Shown here piece by piece: positions 29,200-39,549 of a DNA stretch of 64,000 bases; position 1 is the first letter of the stretch; every line of letters begins with the position of its first letter. A program made the position numbers and the translations under genes. Source of the stretch: Nocardia neocaledoniensis. Its GTDB lineage: Bacteria > Actinomycetota > Actinomycetes > Mycobacteriales > Mycobacteriaceae. The stretch spans positions 1 to 64,000 of the forward strand of contig NZ_QGTL01000007.1 in NCBI RefSeq assembly GCF_003182135.1, given 5' to 3'. The notes under the pieces were generated by a model. The model did not search any database. It was not told the origin of the DNA and saw only the letters and a program-made list of their open reading frames with translations.

Positions 29200-29953
29200 G
29201 GTCGCGCCGCTGCGGATCGCGGACAGGGAGTTCGGCTCGCGCCTGATCATGGGCACCGGCGGCGCCGAGAACCTGGCCGTGCTCGAGGACGCCCTGGTGG
29301 CCTCGGGAACCGAGCTCACCACCGTCGCCATGCGCCGCGTCGACGCGGCGGGCGGGACCGGGGTCCTCGATCTGCTCAAGCGCCTCGACATCACCCTGCT
29401 GCCCAACACCGCGGGCTGCCGCAACGCGGCCGAGGCCGTGCTCACCGCGCAGCTGGCGCGTGAGGCGCTCGACACCAACTGGGTCAAGCTCGAGGTCGTC
29501 GCCGACGAGCGCACCCTGCTGCCCGACCCGTTCGAGCTGCTCGACGCGGCCGAACAGCTGGTCGACGCCGGTTTCGTCGTGCTGCCCTACACCAACGACG
29601 ACCCCGTGCTCGCCAAGCGCCTCGAGGACGCGGGCTGCGCCGCCGTGATGCCGCTGGGTTCGCCGATCGGCACCGGCCTCGGCATCGGCAACCCGCACAA
29701 CATCGAGATGATCGTCGCCGCCGCGGGCGTGCCGGTGATCCTCGACGCGGGCATCGGCACGGCCAGCGACGCCGCCCTCGCGATGGAACTCGGCTGCTCG
29801 GCCGTGCTGCTCGCCACCGCCGTCACCAGGGCCCGCGAGCCCGAACTCATGGCCACCGCCATGGCCGCCGCCGTCCGCGCGGGCCACCTCGCCCACCTCG
29901 CGGGCCGCATCCCCAAACGCTTCTGGGCCCAGGCTTCCTCCCCGGCGAGGTAG
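29192..29953 (+). CDS. thiG: Thiazole synthase
   Basis: 253 residues, TIM barrel. It has REFGSRLIMGTGGAENLAVLEDAL, TVAMRRVDAAGG, LLPNTAGCRNAAEAVLTAQLARE, the Schiff-base lysine in TNWVKLEVV (residues about 95-103) and PLGSPIGTGLGIGNPHNIEMI, then VPVILDAGIGTASDAALAMELG. It builds the thiazole phosphate from deoxyxylulose phosphate, dehydroglycine and ThiS thiocarboxylate. The GTG at 29192 overlaps thiS by 8 bp. A perfect 28-bp palindrome follows the stop and probably terminates the operon. Confidence 0.97.
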   Translation: MAEVAPLRIADREFGSRLIMGTGGAENLAVLEDALVASGTELTTVAMRRVDAAGGTGVLDLLKRLDITLLPNTAGCRNAAEAVLTAQLAREALDTNWVKLEVVADERTLLPDPFELLDAAEQLVDAGFVVLPYTNDDPVLAKRLEDAGCAAVMPLGSPIGTGLGIGNPHNIEMIVAAAGVPVILDAGIGTASDAALAMELGCSAVLLATAVTRAREPELMATAMAAAVRAGHLAHLAGRIPKRFWAQASSPAR

Positions 29954-29966
29954 TCCTCGTCTCAGG

Positions 29967-29994
29967 GTCGGGTCATCCTCGAGGATGACCCGAC
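29967..29994 (+). terminator. 28-bp perfect palindrome after thiG
   Basis: GTCGGGTCATCCTC (29967-29980) is followed directly by its exact reverse complement (29981-29994), giving a hairpin of about 12 pairs with a four-base loop, 14 bp after the thiG stop. There is no T run, as is usual in GC-rich actinobacteria. A terminator is most likely. Confidence 0.65.
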
Positions 29995-30046
29995 TCGCGA
30001 CCTCACGGGGACGCGGGGGCGACGGATCTGCGGCAAGCTGGTGGGC

Positions 30047-30979
30047 ATGATCGAGCTGAAGGGCCTGACCAAGCAATTCGGCCAGACCGTCGCGGTGCAG
30101 GACCTCACGTTCACCGTCCGCCCAGGACAGGTGACGGGATTCCTCGGCCCGAACGGCGCCGGTAAATCGACGACCATGCGGATGATCCTCGGCCTGGACC
30201 GGCCGACCTCGGGTTCCGCGCTGATCGACGGCAAGAGCTACCAGGAGCTCGAGCGCCCGCTGACCCAGGTCGGCGCGCTGCTCGACGCCAAATGGGTGCA
30301 TCCGAACCGGTCGGCGCGCGCGCACCTGGAGTGGCTCGCCGCCTCCAACGACCTGCCCAAGTCGCGGGTCGAGGAGGTGCTGCGGCTCGTCGGTCTCTCC
30401 GAGGTGGCGAACAAGAACGCGGGCGGTTTCTCGCTGGGCATGTCCCAGCGGCTCGGCCTGGCCGGTGCGCTGCTCGGCGACCCGAAGGTGCTGCTGTTCG
30501 ACGAGCCGGTCAACGGCCTCGACCCCGAGGGCATTCTGTGGATCCGCCGCTTCATGCAGCGGCTGGCCGCGGAGGGCCGCACCGTGCTGGTGTCGAGCCA
30601 CCTGCTCTCGGAGATGGCGCAGACCGCCGAGCACCTGATCGTGATCGGCCGTGGTCAGCTCATCGCCGACACCACCACCAAGGACTTCATCGACCGCGCC
30701 TCCGAGCAGTCGGTGCGCGTGCGCAGCCCCCAGCTCGACCAGCTGCGCAGCCTGCTCACCTCGCACGGCATGACCGTGCGCGAGGAGGGCGATTCCGCGC
30801 TTCTGGTCGCCGGCGTGACCAGCGACGAGGTCGGCAAGGTGGCGGGAACCAACAACGTGACCCTCTACGAGCTGGCGCCGCAGCAGGCCTCGCTGGAAGA
30901 GGCGTTCATGCGGATGACCGGCGGCGCCGTGGAGTACCACGGCGCGGGCCTCGACCAGGTGATGGGAGGTGCGCTCTGA
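30047..30979 (+). CDS. ABC-2 type exporter, ATP-binding protein
   Basis: 310 residues. Complete ABC ATPase: Walker A GPNGAGKST (about residues 36-44), Q-loop VGALLDAKWVHP, signature FSLGMSQRLGLAGAL, Walker B VLLFDEPVNGLDPEG, switch His in SSHLLSEMAQT. A C-terminal extension of about 90 residues (VRVRSPQLDQLRSLL and QASLEEAFMRMTGG) is typical of drug, lantibiotic or antibiotic resistance exporters. ATG 30047 is chosen over GTG 30041. The stop overlaps the start of the permease gene. The substrate is unknown. Confidence 0.92.
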   Translation: MIELKGLTKQFGQTVAVQDLTFTVRPGQVTGFLGPNGAGKSTTMRMILGLDRPTSGSALIDGKSYQELERPLTQVGALLDAKWVHPNRSARAHLEWLAASNDLPKSRVEEVLRLVGLSEVANKNAGGFSLGMSQRLGLAGALLGDPKVLLFDEPVNGLDPEGILWIRRFMQRLAAEGRTVLVSSHLLSEMAQTAEHLIVIGRGQLIADTTTKDFIDRASEQSVRVRSPQLDQLRSLLTSHGMTVREEGDSALLVAGVTSDEVGKVAGTNNVTLYELAPQQASLEEAFMRMTGGAVEYHGAGLDQVMGGAL

Positions 30980-31734
30980 TGGGCGTGCTCGCTGCGGAAC
31001 GGATCAAACTCACCTCGACGCGCTCGCCCTGGTGGTGCTCGGCCGTCGTGGTCCTGCTCAGCGTCGGCCTGGCCGCGCTGATGGCCCTGATCACCAATAT
31101 CGACGCCGAGCCGGGGCAGGGGCCGCCGCCGCTCACCCCCGCGCTGGCCGCCTCCGGTGTCGCCGGGTTCGGCGTGATGGTGCTGATGATCATGGCCGCG
31201 CTGACGGTGACCAGCGAATACCGCTTCGGCGTCATCCGCTCCAGCTTCCTCGCGGTGCCGAACCGGTCGAAGGTGATCGTGTCCAAGGCCGGCCTGGTCG
31301 GTGTGTACGCCGCGGTGCTGACCGGAGTTCTCGCGCTGGTCGCCTTCGTGGTGGCCAAGGTGATCGTCGGCGACGAGGCCCCGATGCTGGTGCTCGACGG
31401 CAACTGGCGCGCGATCTACGGCATTCCGATCTACGCCTTCCTGTGTGTGCTGCTCGCGATCGGCGTCGGCGTGCTGGTGCGCCAGGCCGCGGCCGCGATC
31501 TCGCTGATCGTGTTGTGGCCGCTGCTCATCGAGGGTCTGCTCGGCGCGTTCGGCAGCTTCGGCCGCGCGGTGAACCCGTTCCTGCCGTTCGCCAACGCGA
31601 ACCGCTTCCTCACCACCGAGGAGGTGTCGGGTAACTGGCACTGGGGCGTGTGGGGCAGCCTGATCTACTTCGCCGTCTTCGTGGCGATCGTGTTCGCCGG
31701 CGCGCTCGTGGTGGTCAACCGCCGCGACGCCTGA
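30979..31734 (+). CDS. ABC-2 type exporter, permease
   Basis: 251 residues with about six hydrophobic segments: residues about 20-42, 55-78, 105-130, 142-160, 165-185 and 222-245. It has the ABC-2 layout in which a helix-turn (TSEYRFGVIRSSFLAVPNRSKVIVSK, about residues 76-101) contacts the ATPase. It begins within the stop of the ATPase gene (TGATG). The pair would export a lipid, drug or peptide. A 15-bp-stem hairpin lies about 110 bp downstream. Confidence 0.9.
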   Translation: MGVLAAERIKLTSTRSPWWCSAVVVLLSVGLAALMALITNIDAEPGQGPPPLTPALAASGVAGFGVMVLMIMAALTVTSEYRFGVIRSSFLAVPNRSKVIVSKAGLVGVYAAVLTGVLALVAFVVAKVIVGDEAPMLVLDGNWRAIYGIPIYAFLCVLLAIGVGVLVRQAAAAISLIVLWPLLIEGLLGAFGSFGRAVNPFLPFANANRFLTTEEVSGNWHWGVWGSLIYFAVFVAIVFAGALVVVNRRDA

Positions 31735-31846
31735 CCAAGCCAGCCCGGGCTGCCCTCGCAAGTGCCCGGGCCACCAGGGTCGCGACCTTGTCGGGAGGTC
31801 GCTCGACCCGGCCTTCGGCTTCCGCTGCCCGGTCGCCGAAGGTACG

Positions 31847-31884
31847 ACCGCCGATCCGCTGGACACAAACAGCGGATCGGCGGT
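31847..31884. terminator. 15-bp stem hairpin between the ABC exporter and the adenylate cyclase
   Basis: ACCGCCGATCCGCTG (31847-31861) and its exact reverse complement (31870-31884) flank an 8-base loop. It lies 112 bp after the permease stop. The right arm reaches the -35 zone of the cyclase promoter. It is therefore a terminator of the exporter operon, an operator of the cyclase, or both. It lacks a strong T run. Confidence 0.6.
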
Positions 31885-31894
31885 TGTCGTTGGG

Positions 31895-31903
31895 TGATAT
31901 ACC
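31895..31903 (+). promoter_or_regulatory. Extended -10 promoter of the adenylate cyclase
   Basis: TGATATACC is an extended -10 (TG, one base, TATACC at 31898-31903). Its start site would fall at about 31910, beside the GTG at 31912, giving a leaderless or nearly leaderless mRNA. No Shine-Dalgarno is visible, which agrees. Confidence 0.5.
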
Positions 31904-31911
31904 CTCGGTGC

Positions 31912-32838
31912 GTGAGTGAAACGCCTTCTGGCGGGATGGATCCGCGGCGGCGCGACAAGGCCGCGGAGGTGGTGATTCCCTTGGAGCCCACCGTCACCGA
32001 GCCCTCGGAGCCGACCTCCGAGGAGCCCGAGGCGCGATCGGGTCGGCGGCGCGCCCAGATCTCGTCGAAGCTGCAGGCGGCCAACCGCCGCGCCGACCTG
32101 ATCGGCGCCGTGCGCAAGGCCAGGCAGCAGCTGCCCGGCGACCCGTCGTTCGGCGATCCGCTGTCGGTGAGCGGCCCCGGTGGCGCCCGAGCCGTCGCGC
32201 GCGCCGCGGACAAGTTCGTCGGCGGCACCCCCAGCGCCGCGAAGGAGATCGGTTTCGGCGCGCTGCAGGTGTGGCAGGCCGCCCTGGAGCGGATCGGGCG
32301 TGGTCGCGGCACCGAGGAGGTGACCGTCGTGTTCACCGATCTGGTGTCGTTCTCGAGCTGGTCGCTCGCCGCGGGCGACGAACGCACCCTGGAGCTGCTG
32401 CGCAAGGTCGCCAGGGCGATCGAGCCGCCGATCGCCGAGCGCGGCGGTCAGGTGGTCAAGCGGATGGGCGACGGCCTGATGGCGGTCTTCTCCTCGCCCG
32501 ACCGCGCGGTCCGCGCGGCCGTGGCCGCCCGTCGCAACCTCGCCTCCGTCGAGGTAGACGGGTACCGGCCGCGCATGCGCGTCGGCCTGCACACGGGAAC
32601 CCCGCGCGAGATCGGCGGTGACTGGCTCGGCGTCGACGTCAACATCGCCGCCCGCATGATGGAGGCGGGCGGCAACGGCAACATGATGCTGTCCAGCACG
32701 ACTCTCGCCGCCTTGCGCCCGGAAACCCTCGAGGAGCTCGGCGCGATCGTCAAGCCCTACAAACGCAACTTCTGGGCCGCCCCGCTCACCGGCATCCCCG
32801 AGGACGTCCGCATCTTCAAGCTCAGCGTGCCCAGCTGA
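31912..32838 (+). CDS. Class III adenylate/guanylate cyclase, soluble
   Basis: 308 residues. The first about 130 residues are charged and without membrane helices. The cyclase homology domain begins at VTVVFTDLVSFSSWSLAAG (first metal Asp), continues with VVKRMGDGLMAVFSSPDRAV (second metal Asp in MGDG) and RMRVGLHTGTP, and ends with LGVDVNIAARMMEAGG (transition-state Asn and Arg in NIAARM). All catalytic positions are filled, so it should be active as a homodimer. Actinomycetes use many such enzymes to make cAMP. The GTG start has no ribosome site but lies just after an extended -10, so leaderless translation is likely. Confidence 0.93.
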   Translation: MSETPSGGMDPRRRDKAAEVVIPLEPTVTEPSEPTSEEPEARSGRRRAQISSKLQAANRRADLIGAVRKARQQLPGDPSFGDPLSVSGPGGARAVARAADKFVGGTPSAAKEIGFGALQVWQAALERIGRGRGTEEVTVVFTDLVSFSSWSLAAGDERTLELLRKVARAIEPPIAERGGQVVKRMGDGLMAVFSSPDRAVRAAVAARRNLASVEVDGYRPRMRVGLHTGTPREIGGDWLGVDVNIAARMMEAGGNGNMMLSSTTLAALRPETLEELGAIVKPYKRNFWAAPLTGIPEDVRIFKLSVPS

Positions 32839-32841
32839 GGC

Positions 32842-32997
32842 CTACTGCAGCCAGAGCACCGCGCCCACTGCGGCCATGACGGCGGCCACGAGCAGTCCGA
32901 TCGACATCGATCGATTGGTCTTCCAGGTGGTGAAGGCACCGCCGATGAGGAACCCGGCGAGGGCGAACAGCAGGATGACGGCGGTGGAGGACGACAT
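32842..32997 (-). CDS. 51-residue two-helix membrane protein
   Basis: A short gene 3 bp after the convergent cyclase stop. The product has two transmembrane helices (about residues 5-23, VILLFALAGFLIGGAF core, and 32-50, IGLLVAAVMAAVGAVLW) joined by a basic loop TWKTNRSM. No family is recognised; small proteins of this shape are common in Nocardia. The ATG at 32997 has GATGGGGA upstream. It is divergent from the acyl-CoA operon. The two-helix design makes a chance reading frame unlikely. Confidence 0.7.
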   Translation of the reverse strand: MSSSTAVILLFALAGFLIGGAFTTWKTNRSMSIGLLVAAVMAAVGAVLWLQ

Positions 32998-33032
32998 GTC
33001 CCCATCTTGCCTGGTGAATTGCTCGCGATTAA

Positions 33033-33048
33033 CAAGCACGCATGCTTG
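33033..33048. promoter_or_regulatory. Inverted repeat with T run upstream of the acyl-CoA operon
   Basis: CAAGCA (33033-33038) and TGCTTG (33043-33048) surround CGCA; CTTTTTTC follows. Its position 34 bp before the first gene of the operon, with TTAACA at 33030-33035 as a possible -35, fits an operator for the TetR encoded at the operon's end. The T run also gives it the look of a terminator, but no plus-strand transcript obviously ends here. Confidence 0.45.
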
Positions 33049-33081
33049 CTTTTTTCTTGACCCGGTGTGATCCTGGGGTTC

Positions 33082-34797
33082 ATGAGTGCACTCTCGGCGA
33101 ACCCGGACCTGATCCGGATCGGCAACTGCTCCGGGTTCTACGGCGACCGGCTCAGCGCGATGCGCGAGATGCTGGAAGGCGGCGAGCTCGACGTCCTGAC
33201 CGGCGACTACCTCGCCGAACTCACCATGCTCATCCTCGGCCGCGACCGGATGAAGGACCCGAGCCTCGGCTACGCCAAGACCTTCGTCAAGCAGATCGAG
33301 GACTGCCTCGGCCTCGCGCTCGAGAAGAACGTGCAGATCGTCACCAACGCGGGCGGCCTGAACCCGGCCGGGCTGGCCGAGCGGCTGCGCAAGGTCGCCG
33401 CCGACCTGGGGCTGGATGCCAAGATCGCGCACGTCGAGGGTGACGACCTGGTCGCCCGCGCCGGTGAGCTCGGCCTGGGCCAGCCGCTCACCGCCAACGC
33501 CTACCTGGGCGCGTGGGGCATCGTCGAATGCCTGAACTCCGGCGCCGACATCGTCGTCACCGGCCGCGTCACCGACGCCTCGGTGATCGTCGGCCCCGCG
33601 GCCGCGCACTTCGGCTGGGGCCGCACCGACTACGACGCCCTGGCCGGCGCGGTGGTGGCCGGGCACGTCATCGAGTGCAGCACCCAGGCCACCGGCGGCA
33701 ACTTCGCCTTCTTCACCGAACTCGCCGACCTCGGCCGCCCAGGTTTCCCGATCGCCGAGATCCGCCGCGACGGGTCGAGTGTCATCACCAAGCACGAGGG
33801 CACCGGCGGCGCGGTCACCGTCGACACGGTCGAAGCGCAGCTCATGTACGAGATCCAGAGCGCGCGCTACGCGGGCCCCGATGTCACCACCCGGCTCGAC
33901 AGCATCACGCTCAGCCAGGAGGGCGCGGACCGGGTGCTCATCAGCGGTGTCACCGGCGAGGCGCCGCCGCCGCAGCTCAAGGTCTCGCTGAACACCCTCG
34001 GCGGCTTCCGCAACGAGATGTCGTTCATCCTCACCGGCCTCGACATCGAAACCAAAGCCGCGCTGGCACAACGACAGTTGGAGTCCTGGCTGCCGGTGCG
34101 GCCCGCCGAGCTCAACTGGACCCTGGCCCGGCTGGACCGGCCCGACGCCGAGACCGAGGAGCAGGCCAGCGCCATCTTGCGCTGTGTGGTGCGCGATCCC
34201 GACCCGAACAAGGTCGGCCGCGCGTTCTCCAGCGTCGCGGTGGAATTGGCGCTGGCCAGCTACCCCGGCGCGAGCTTCACCGCGCTGCCGGGCAACGGCT
34301 CGCCCTACGGCATCTTCACCCCCGGTTTCGTCGACGCACACGAGGTCCCGCACACCGCCGTGCTGGCCGACGGCACCCGCGTCGCCATCGAGCCCGCCGC
34401 CGAAACCGCTGTGCTCGAGCCGGTTTCCGAGCCGGAACTGCCCGCCGATCTGCCGCCGTCGGAGACCACGCGTGTTCCGCTCGGCACGATCGCGCTCGCC
34501 CGCAGCGGCGACAAGGGCGGCGACGCGAACATCGGCGTCTGGGTGCGCACCGACGCGCAGTGGCGCTGGCTGGTGCACACGCTCACCGTCGAGAAGCTGC
34601 GGGAACTGCTGCCCGAGACGGCCGAACTCGACGTCACCCGCCACGTGCTGCCGAACCTGCGCGCGGTCAACTTCATCATTTCCGGCCTGCTCGGCAAGGG
34701 CGTCGCCTACCAGGCGCGTTTCGACCCGCAGGCCAAGGGGCTCGGCGAATGGCTGCGCTCCCGCCACATCGACATGCCGACGGAGCTGCTCGCATGA
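33082..34797 (+). CDS. AtuA-family (DUF1446) acyl-CoA pathway protein
   Basis: 571 residues. The N-terminal about 450 residues are the AtuA/DUF1446 domain (LIRIGNCSGFYGDRLSAM, ELDVLTGDYLAELTMLIL, VTNAGGLNPAGLA, VTGRVTDASVIVGPAAAHFGWG), and the last about 110 are the AtuA-like ferredoxin-type tail (VPLGTIALARSGDKGGDANIGVWVR; LRAVNFIISGLLGKGV). AtuA is required for acyclic terpene (citronellol/geranyl) breakdown in Pseudomonas, but its reaction is not established. Here it heads an operon with two acyl-CoA dehydrogenases, a carboxylase and a hydratase. ATG 33082 was chosen; a GTG at 33067 is also possible. Confidence 0.88.
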   Translation: MSALSANPDLIRIGNCSGFYGDRLSAMREMLEGGELDVLTGDYLAELTMLILGRDRMKDPSLGYAKTFVKQIEDCLGLALEKNVQIVTNAGGLNPAGLAERLRKVAADLGLDAKIAHVEGDDLVARAGELGLGQPLTANAYLGAWGIVECLNSGADIVVTGRVTDASVIVGPAAAHFGWGRTDYDALAGAVVAGHVIECSTQATGGNFAFFTELADLGRPGFPIAEIRRDGSSVITKHEGTGGAVTVDTVEAQLMYEIQSARYAGPDVTTRLDSITLSQEGADRVLISGVTGEAPPPQLKVSLNTLGGFRNEMSFILTGLDIETKAALAQRQLESWLPVRPAELNWTLARLDRPDAETEEQASAILRCVVRDPDPNKVGRAFSSVAVELALASYPGASFTALPGNGSPYGIFTPGFVDAHEVPHTAVLADGTRVAIEPAAETAVLEPVSEPELPADLPPSETTRVPLGTIALARSGDKGGDANIGVWVRTDAQWRWLVHTLTVEKLRELLPETAELDVTRHVLPNLRAVNFIISGLLGKGVAYQARFDPQAKGLGEWLRSRHIDMPTELLA

Positions 34798-35941
34798 CAT
34801 CTGTATGGGACACGCCGGAACGAAAAGAACTGCGCGCCACCGTGCGCGGGTTCGTCGAGCGGGAGATCCTGCCCGATCTGGACACCTGGGAGCGCGAGGG
34901 TCTCATCCCGCGTGAACTGCACAAGAAGGCGGGCGAACTCGGCCTGCTCGGTATCGAGTACCCCGAATTCGCCGGTGGCGAGGGCGGTTCCGCGATCGAC
35001 GGTGTGGTGCTGAGCGAGGAGCTGCACTACGCGGGCGCCTCCGGTGGTCTGTGGGCGTCGCTGTTCACCTGCGGAATCTCGTTGCCGCACATCATCGCTT
35101 CGGGCAATCAGGAGCAGATCGACCGCTGGGTGAAGCCCACCCTGGCCGGTGACCTGATCGGCTCGCTGGCCATCACCGAGCCCGGCGGTGGCTCCGACGT
35201 CGGTCACCTCACCACCTCGGCGGTGCGCGACGGCGACGACTTCATCATCAACGGCGCCAAGACCTTCATCACCTCGGCCTGTCGCGCCGACTTCATCGTC
35301 ACCGCCGTGCGCACCGGCGGGCCCGGCGCCGCCGGTGTCTCGCTGATCATCGTGCCCACCGACACACCGGGTTTCGAGGTCACCCGCAAGCTGGAGAAGA
35401 TGGGCTGGCTGGCCTCCGACACCGGGGAGCTGTCGTTCACCGATGTGCGGGTGCCCGCGACCAACCTGGTCGGCGCGGAGAACTCCGGATTCGCGCAGAT
35501 CGCCAGCGCGTTCGTGAGCGAGCGGGTCGGCCTGGCCGTGCAGGCGTACTCGATGGCTCAGCGCGCGCTGGATCTCACCCTCGAGTGGTGCCGTAACCGG
35601 GAGACCTTCGGCCGCCCGCTGATCAGCCGCCAGTCGGTGCAGATGACGCTGACCGAGATGGCCCGCCGCATCGACACCGCGCGCGTGTACACCCGCTCGC
35701 TGGTCGAGCGAGTCGAAAACGGCGAGCAGGGCCTGATCGCCGAGGTCTGCTTCGCCAAGAACACCGCTGTCGAGACCGTGGAGTGGGTGGCCAACCAGGC
35801 CGTCCAGCTGCACGGCGGCATGGGCTACATGCGCGAGTCCGAGGTGGAGCGCATCTACCGCGACATCCGCATCATCGGCATCGGTGGCGGCACCAACGAG
35901 ATCCTGACCATGCTGGCGTCGAAAGTATTGGGGTTCCAGTC

Positions 35942-35945
<4 letters not shown>
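34794..35945 (+). CDS. Acyl-CoA dehydrogenase (first of two in the operon)
   Basis: 383 residues. Standard three-domain ACAD: GELGLLGIEYPEFAGGEGGSAID, the FAD/substrate loop SLAITEPGGGSDVGHLTTSAV (residues about 125-145), NGAKTFITSACRADFIV, EKMGWLASDTGELSFTDVRVP, LHGGMGYMRESEVERIYRDIRI, and the catalytic base in GIGGGTNEIL near the end. It introduces the alpha-beta double bond into an acyl-CoA and hands electrons to ETF. Overlaps AtuA (ATGA) and the carboxylase beta gene (GTGA). Confidence 0.94.
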
Positions 35946-37540
<1,595 letters not shown>

Positions 37541-37551
37541 GGCGCGACGAC

Positions 37552-39549
37552 ATGCCAATCACCAATGTTCTTGTCGCCAACCGTGGTGAGATCGCGCGCC
37601 GCGTGTTCGCCACCTGCCGTCGGATGGGTATCGGCACCACCGCGGTGTACTCGGACGCCGACGCCGCGGCACCGCATGTGTCCGAGGCCGACGCCGCCGT
37701 CCGGCTGCCCGGCAACACCCCGGCCGAGACCTACCTGCGCGGTGAGCTGATCATCGAGGCCGCGCTGTCGGCCGGTGCCGACGCCATCCATCCCGGCTAC
37801 GGATTCCTCTCCGAGAACGCCGAATTCGCGCGCTCGGTGCTCGACGCGGGCCTGGTGTGGATCGGTCCGCCGGTCGCGGCCATCGAGCAGATGGGCTCGA
37901 AGGTCGAGTCGAAGAAGATGATGGACGCCGCAGGTGTCCCCGTCCTCGCCGAGCTCGATCCCGCCGAGGTCACCGAGGCGCACCTGCCGGTGCTCATCAA
38001 GGCCTCCGCCGGTGGCGGCGGTCGGGGCATGCGCGTGGTGCGCGAGCTGGGTGAGCTGAAGGATCAGATCGCCGCCGCGCAGCGCGAGGCCGAGTCGGCC
38101 TTCGGCGATCCGACCGTGTTCTGCGAGCGCTACCTCGAGACCGGCCGCCACATCGAAGTCCAGGTCATGTCCGACACGTTCGGCAAGACCTGGGCCGTCG
38201 GCGAGCGTGAGTGCTCCATCCAGCGCCGGCACCAGAAGGTCGTCGAAGAGGCGCCGTCGCCGCTCGTCGAGAAGATCGACGGCATGCGCGATCGCCTGTT
38301 CGAGGCCGCGCGCCTGGCCGCCGAGGCGATCGGCTACGAGGGCGCGGGCACCGTCGAGTTCCTCGCCGACGAGAAGGGCGACTTCTTCTTCCTGGAGATG
38401 AACACCCGTCTGCAGGTGGAACATCCGGTCACCGAGCAGACCACCGGCCTCGACCTGGTCCGCCTCCAGCTGCAGGTGGCCTCCGGCCTGCCGCTGCCCG
38501 CGAACCAGCCCGCCCAGCGCGGCCATTCGATCGAGGTCCGGCTCTACGCCGAGGACCCCGCGCAGGACTGGCAGCCGCAGAGCGGGCCGGTGCACAAGAT
38601 CGAGATTCCCTTCACCGCAGGCGAATTCACCGTGCTCGACCAGGCCGGTGTGCGACTGGACACCGGCGTCGTGGACGGCTCGGTCGTGGGCGTGCACTAC
38701 GACCCGATGCTGGCCAAGGTCATCTCCTACGCCGAGACCCGCGCCGAGGCGGCGCATCTGCTCGCCACCGCGCTCCAGCGTGCCAAGCTGCACGGCCTGG
38801 TCACCAACCGCGACCTGCTCGTGCGCGTGCTGCGGCACCCCGCCTTCCTCGCCGGCGACACCGACACCGCCTTCTTCGCCACCCACGACCTGGCCGCGCT
38901 GTCGGCGCCGCTGGTGTCGGAGGCCGACGAGGCGCTCTCGATCGTCGCCGCCGCTCTGGCGGATTCGGCCGCCAACCACGCCGCCAACCGCTTCGGCAGG
39001 CTGGCGCCCAGCGGCTGGCGCAATCTCGCCTCCGAGCCGCAGCGCAAGTCCTACGAGAGCCGCACCAGCGGCACACACGAGGTGCGCTACCGCTTCGACC
39101 GGTCCGGCGCCGTGACGGTCGAGGGCCACGACGGTCTGGCACTGATCTCGGCGACGCCGAACCGGGTCGTGCTCGCCGTGCCGGGTGAGCGTGGTCCGGT
39201 GCGTCGCCAGTTCGACATCGCTCGCTACGACGACCTGGTGACGGTCGACTCCCCGCTCGGCCCGGTGGCGGTGCGCAGGCTGCCGCGCTTCACCGACCCG
39301 TCCGAGCAGGTCGCGGCGGGTTCGCTGCTCGCGCCCATGCCGGGCAGCGTGATCCGGCTCGGCGCCGCCGAGGGCGATCACGTCCAGCAGGGCCAGCCGA
39401 TCCTGTGGCTGGAAGCCATGAAGATGGAGCACACCATCGTCGCGCCGGCCACCGGCGTTCTCAGTGCGTTGAACGTGACCGTCGGCCAGCAGGTCGAGGT
39501 CGGAACCGTCCTCGCGGTCGTCGAGGAAGAAGAGCAGGAGCAGGCATGA
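37552..39549 (+). CDS. Acyl-CoA carboxylase alpha subunit (biotin carboxylase plus carrier)
   Basis: 665 residues. Biotin carboxylase: VLVANRGEIARRVFATCR, FLSENAEFARSV, ATP-grasp loop LIKASAGGGGRGMRVV (residues about 145-160), ERDCSIQRRHQK-like (here ERECSIQRRHQKVVEEAPS) and FLEMNTRLQVEHPVTE. A linker follows, then the carrier domain with the biotinyl lysine in LEAMKMEH (Lys about 624). It carboxylates biotin and passes CO2 to the beta subunit. The ATG at 37552 was chosen because a family N-terminus begins there; a GTG at 37537 overlapping the preceding stop is possible. The acidic tail EEEEQEQA overlaps the next gene. Confidence 0.93.
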   Translation: MPITNVLVANRGEIARRVFATCRRMGIGTTAVYSDADAAAPHVSEADAAVRLPGNTPAETYLRGELIIEAALSAGADAIHPGYGFLSENAEFARSVLDAGLVWIGPPVAAIEQMGSKVESKKMMDAAGVPVLAELDPAEVTEAHLPVLIKASAGGGGRGMRVVRELGELKDQIAAAQREAESAFGDPTVFCERYLETGRHIEVQVMSDTFGKTWAVGERECSIQRRHQKVVEEAPSPLVEKIDGMRDRLFEAARLAAEAIGYEGAGTVEFLADEKGDFFFLEMNTRLQVEHPVTEQTTGLDLVRLQLQVASGLPLPANQPAQRGHSIEVRLYAEDPAQDWQPQSGPVHKIEIPFTAGEFTVLDQAGVRLDTGVVDGSVVGVHYDPMLAKVISYAETRAEAAHLLATALQRAKLHGLVTNRDLLVRVLRHPAFLAGDTDTAFFATHDLAALSAPLVSEADEALSIVAAALADSAANHAANRFGRLAPSGWRNLASEPQRKSYESRTSGTHEVRYRFDRSGAVTVEGHDGLALISATPNRVVLAVPGERGPVRRQFDIARYDDLVTVDSPLGPVAVRRLPRFTDPSEQVAAGSLLAPMPGSVIRLGAAEGDHVQQGQPILWLEAMKMEHTIVAPATGVLSALNVTVGQQVEVGTVLAVVEEEEQEQA

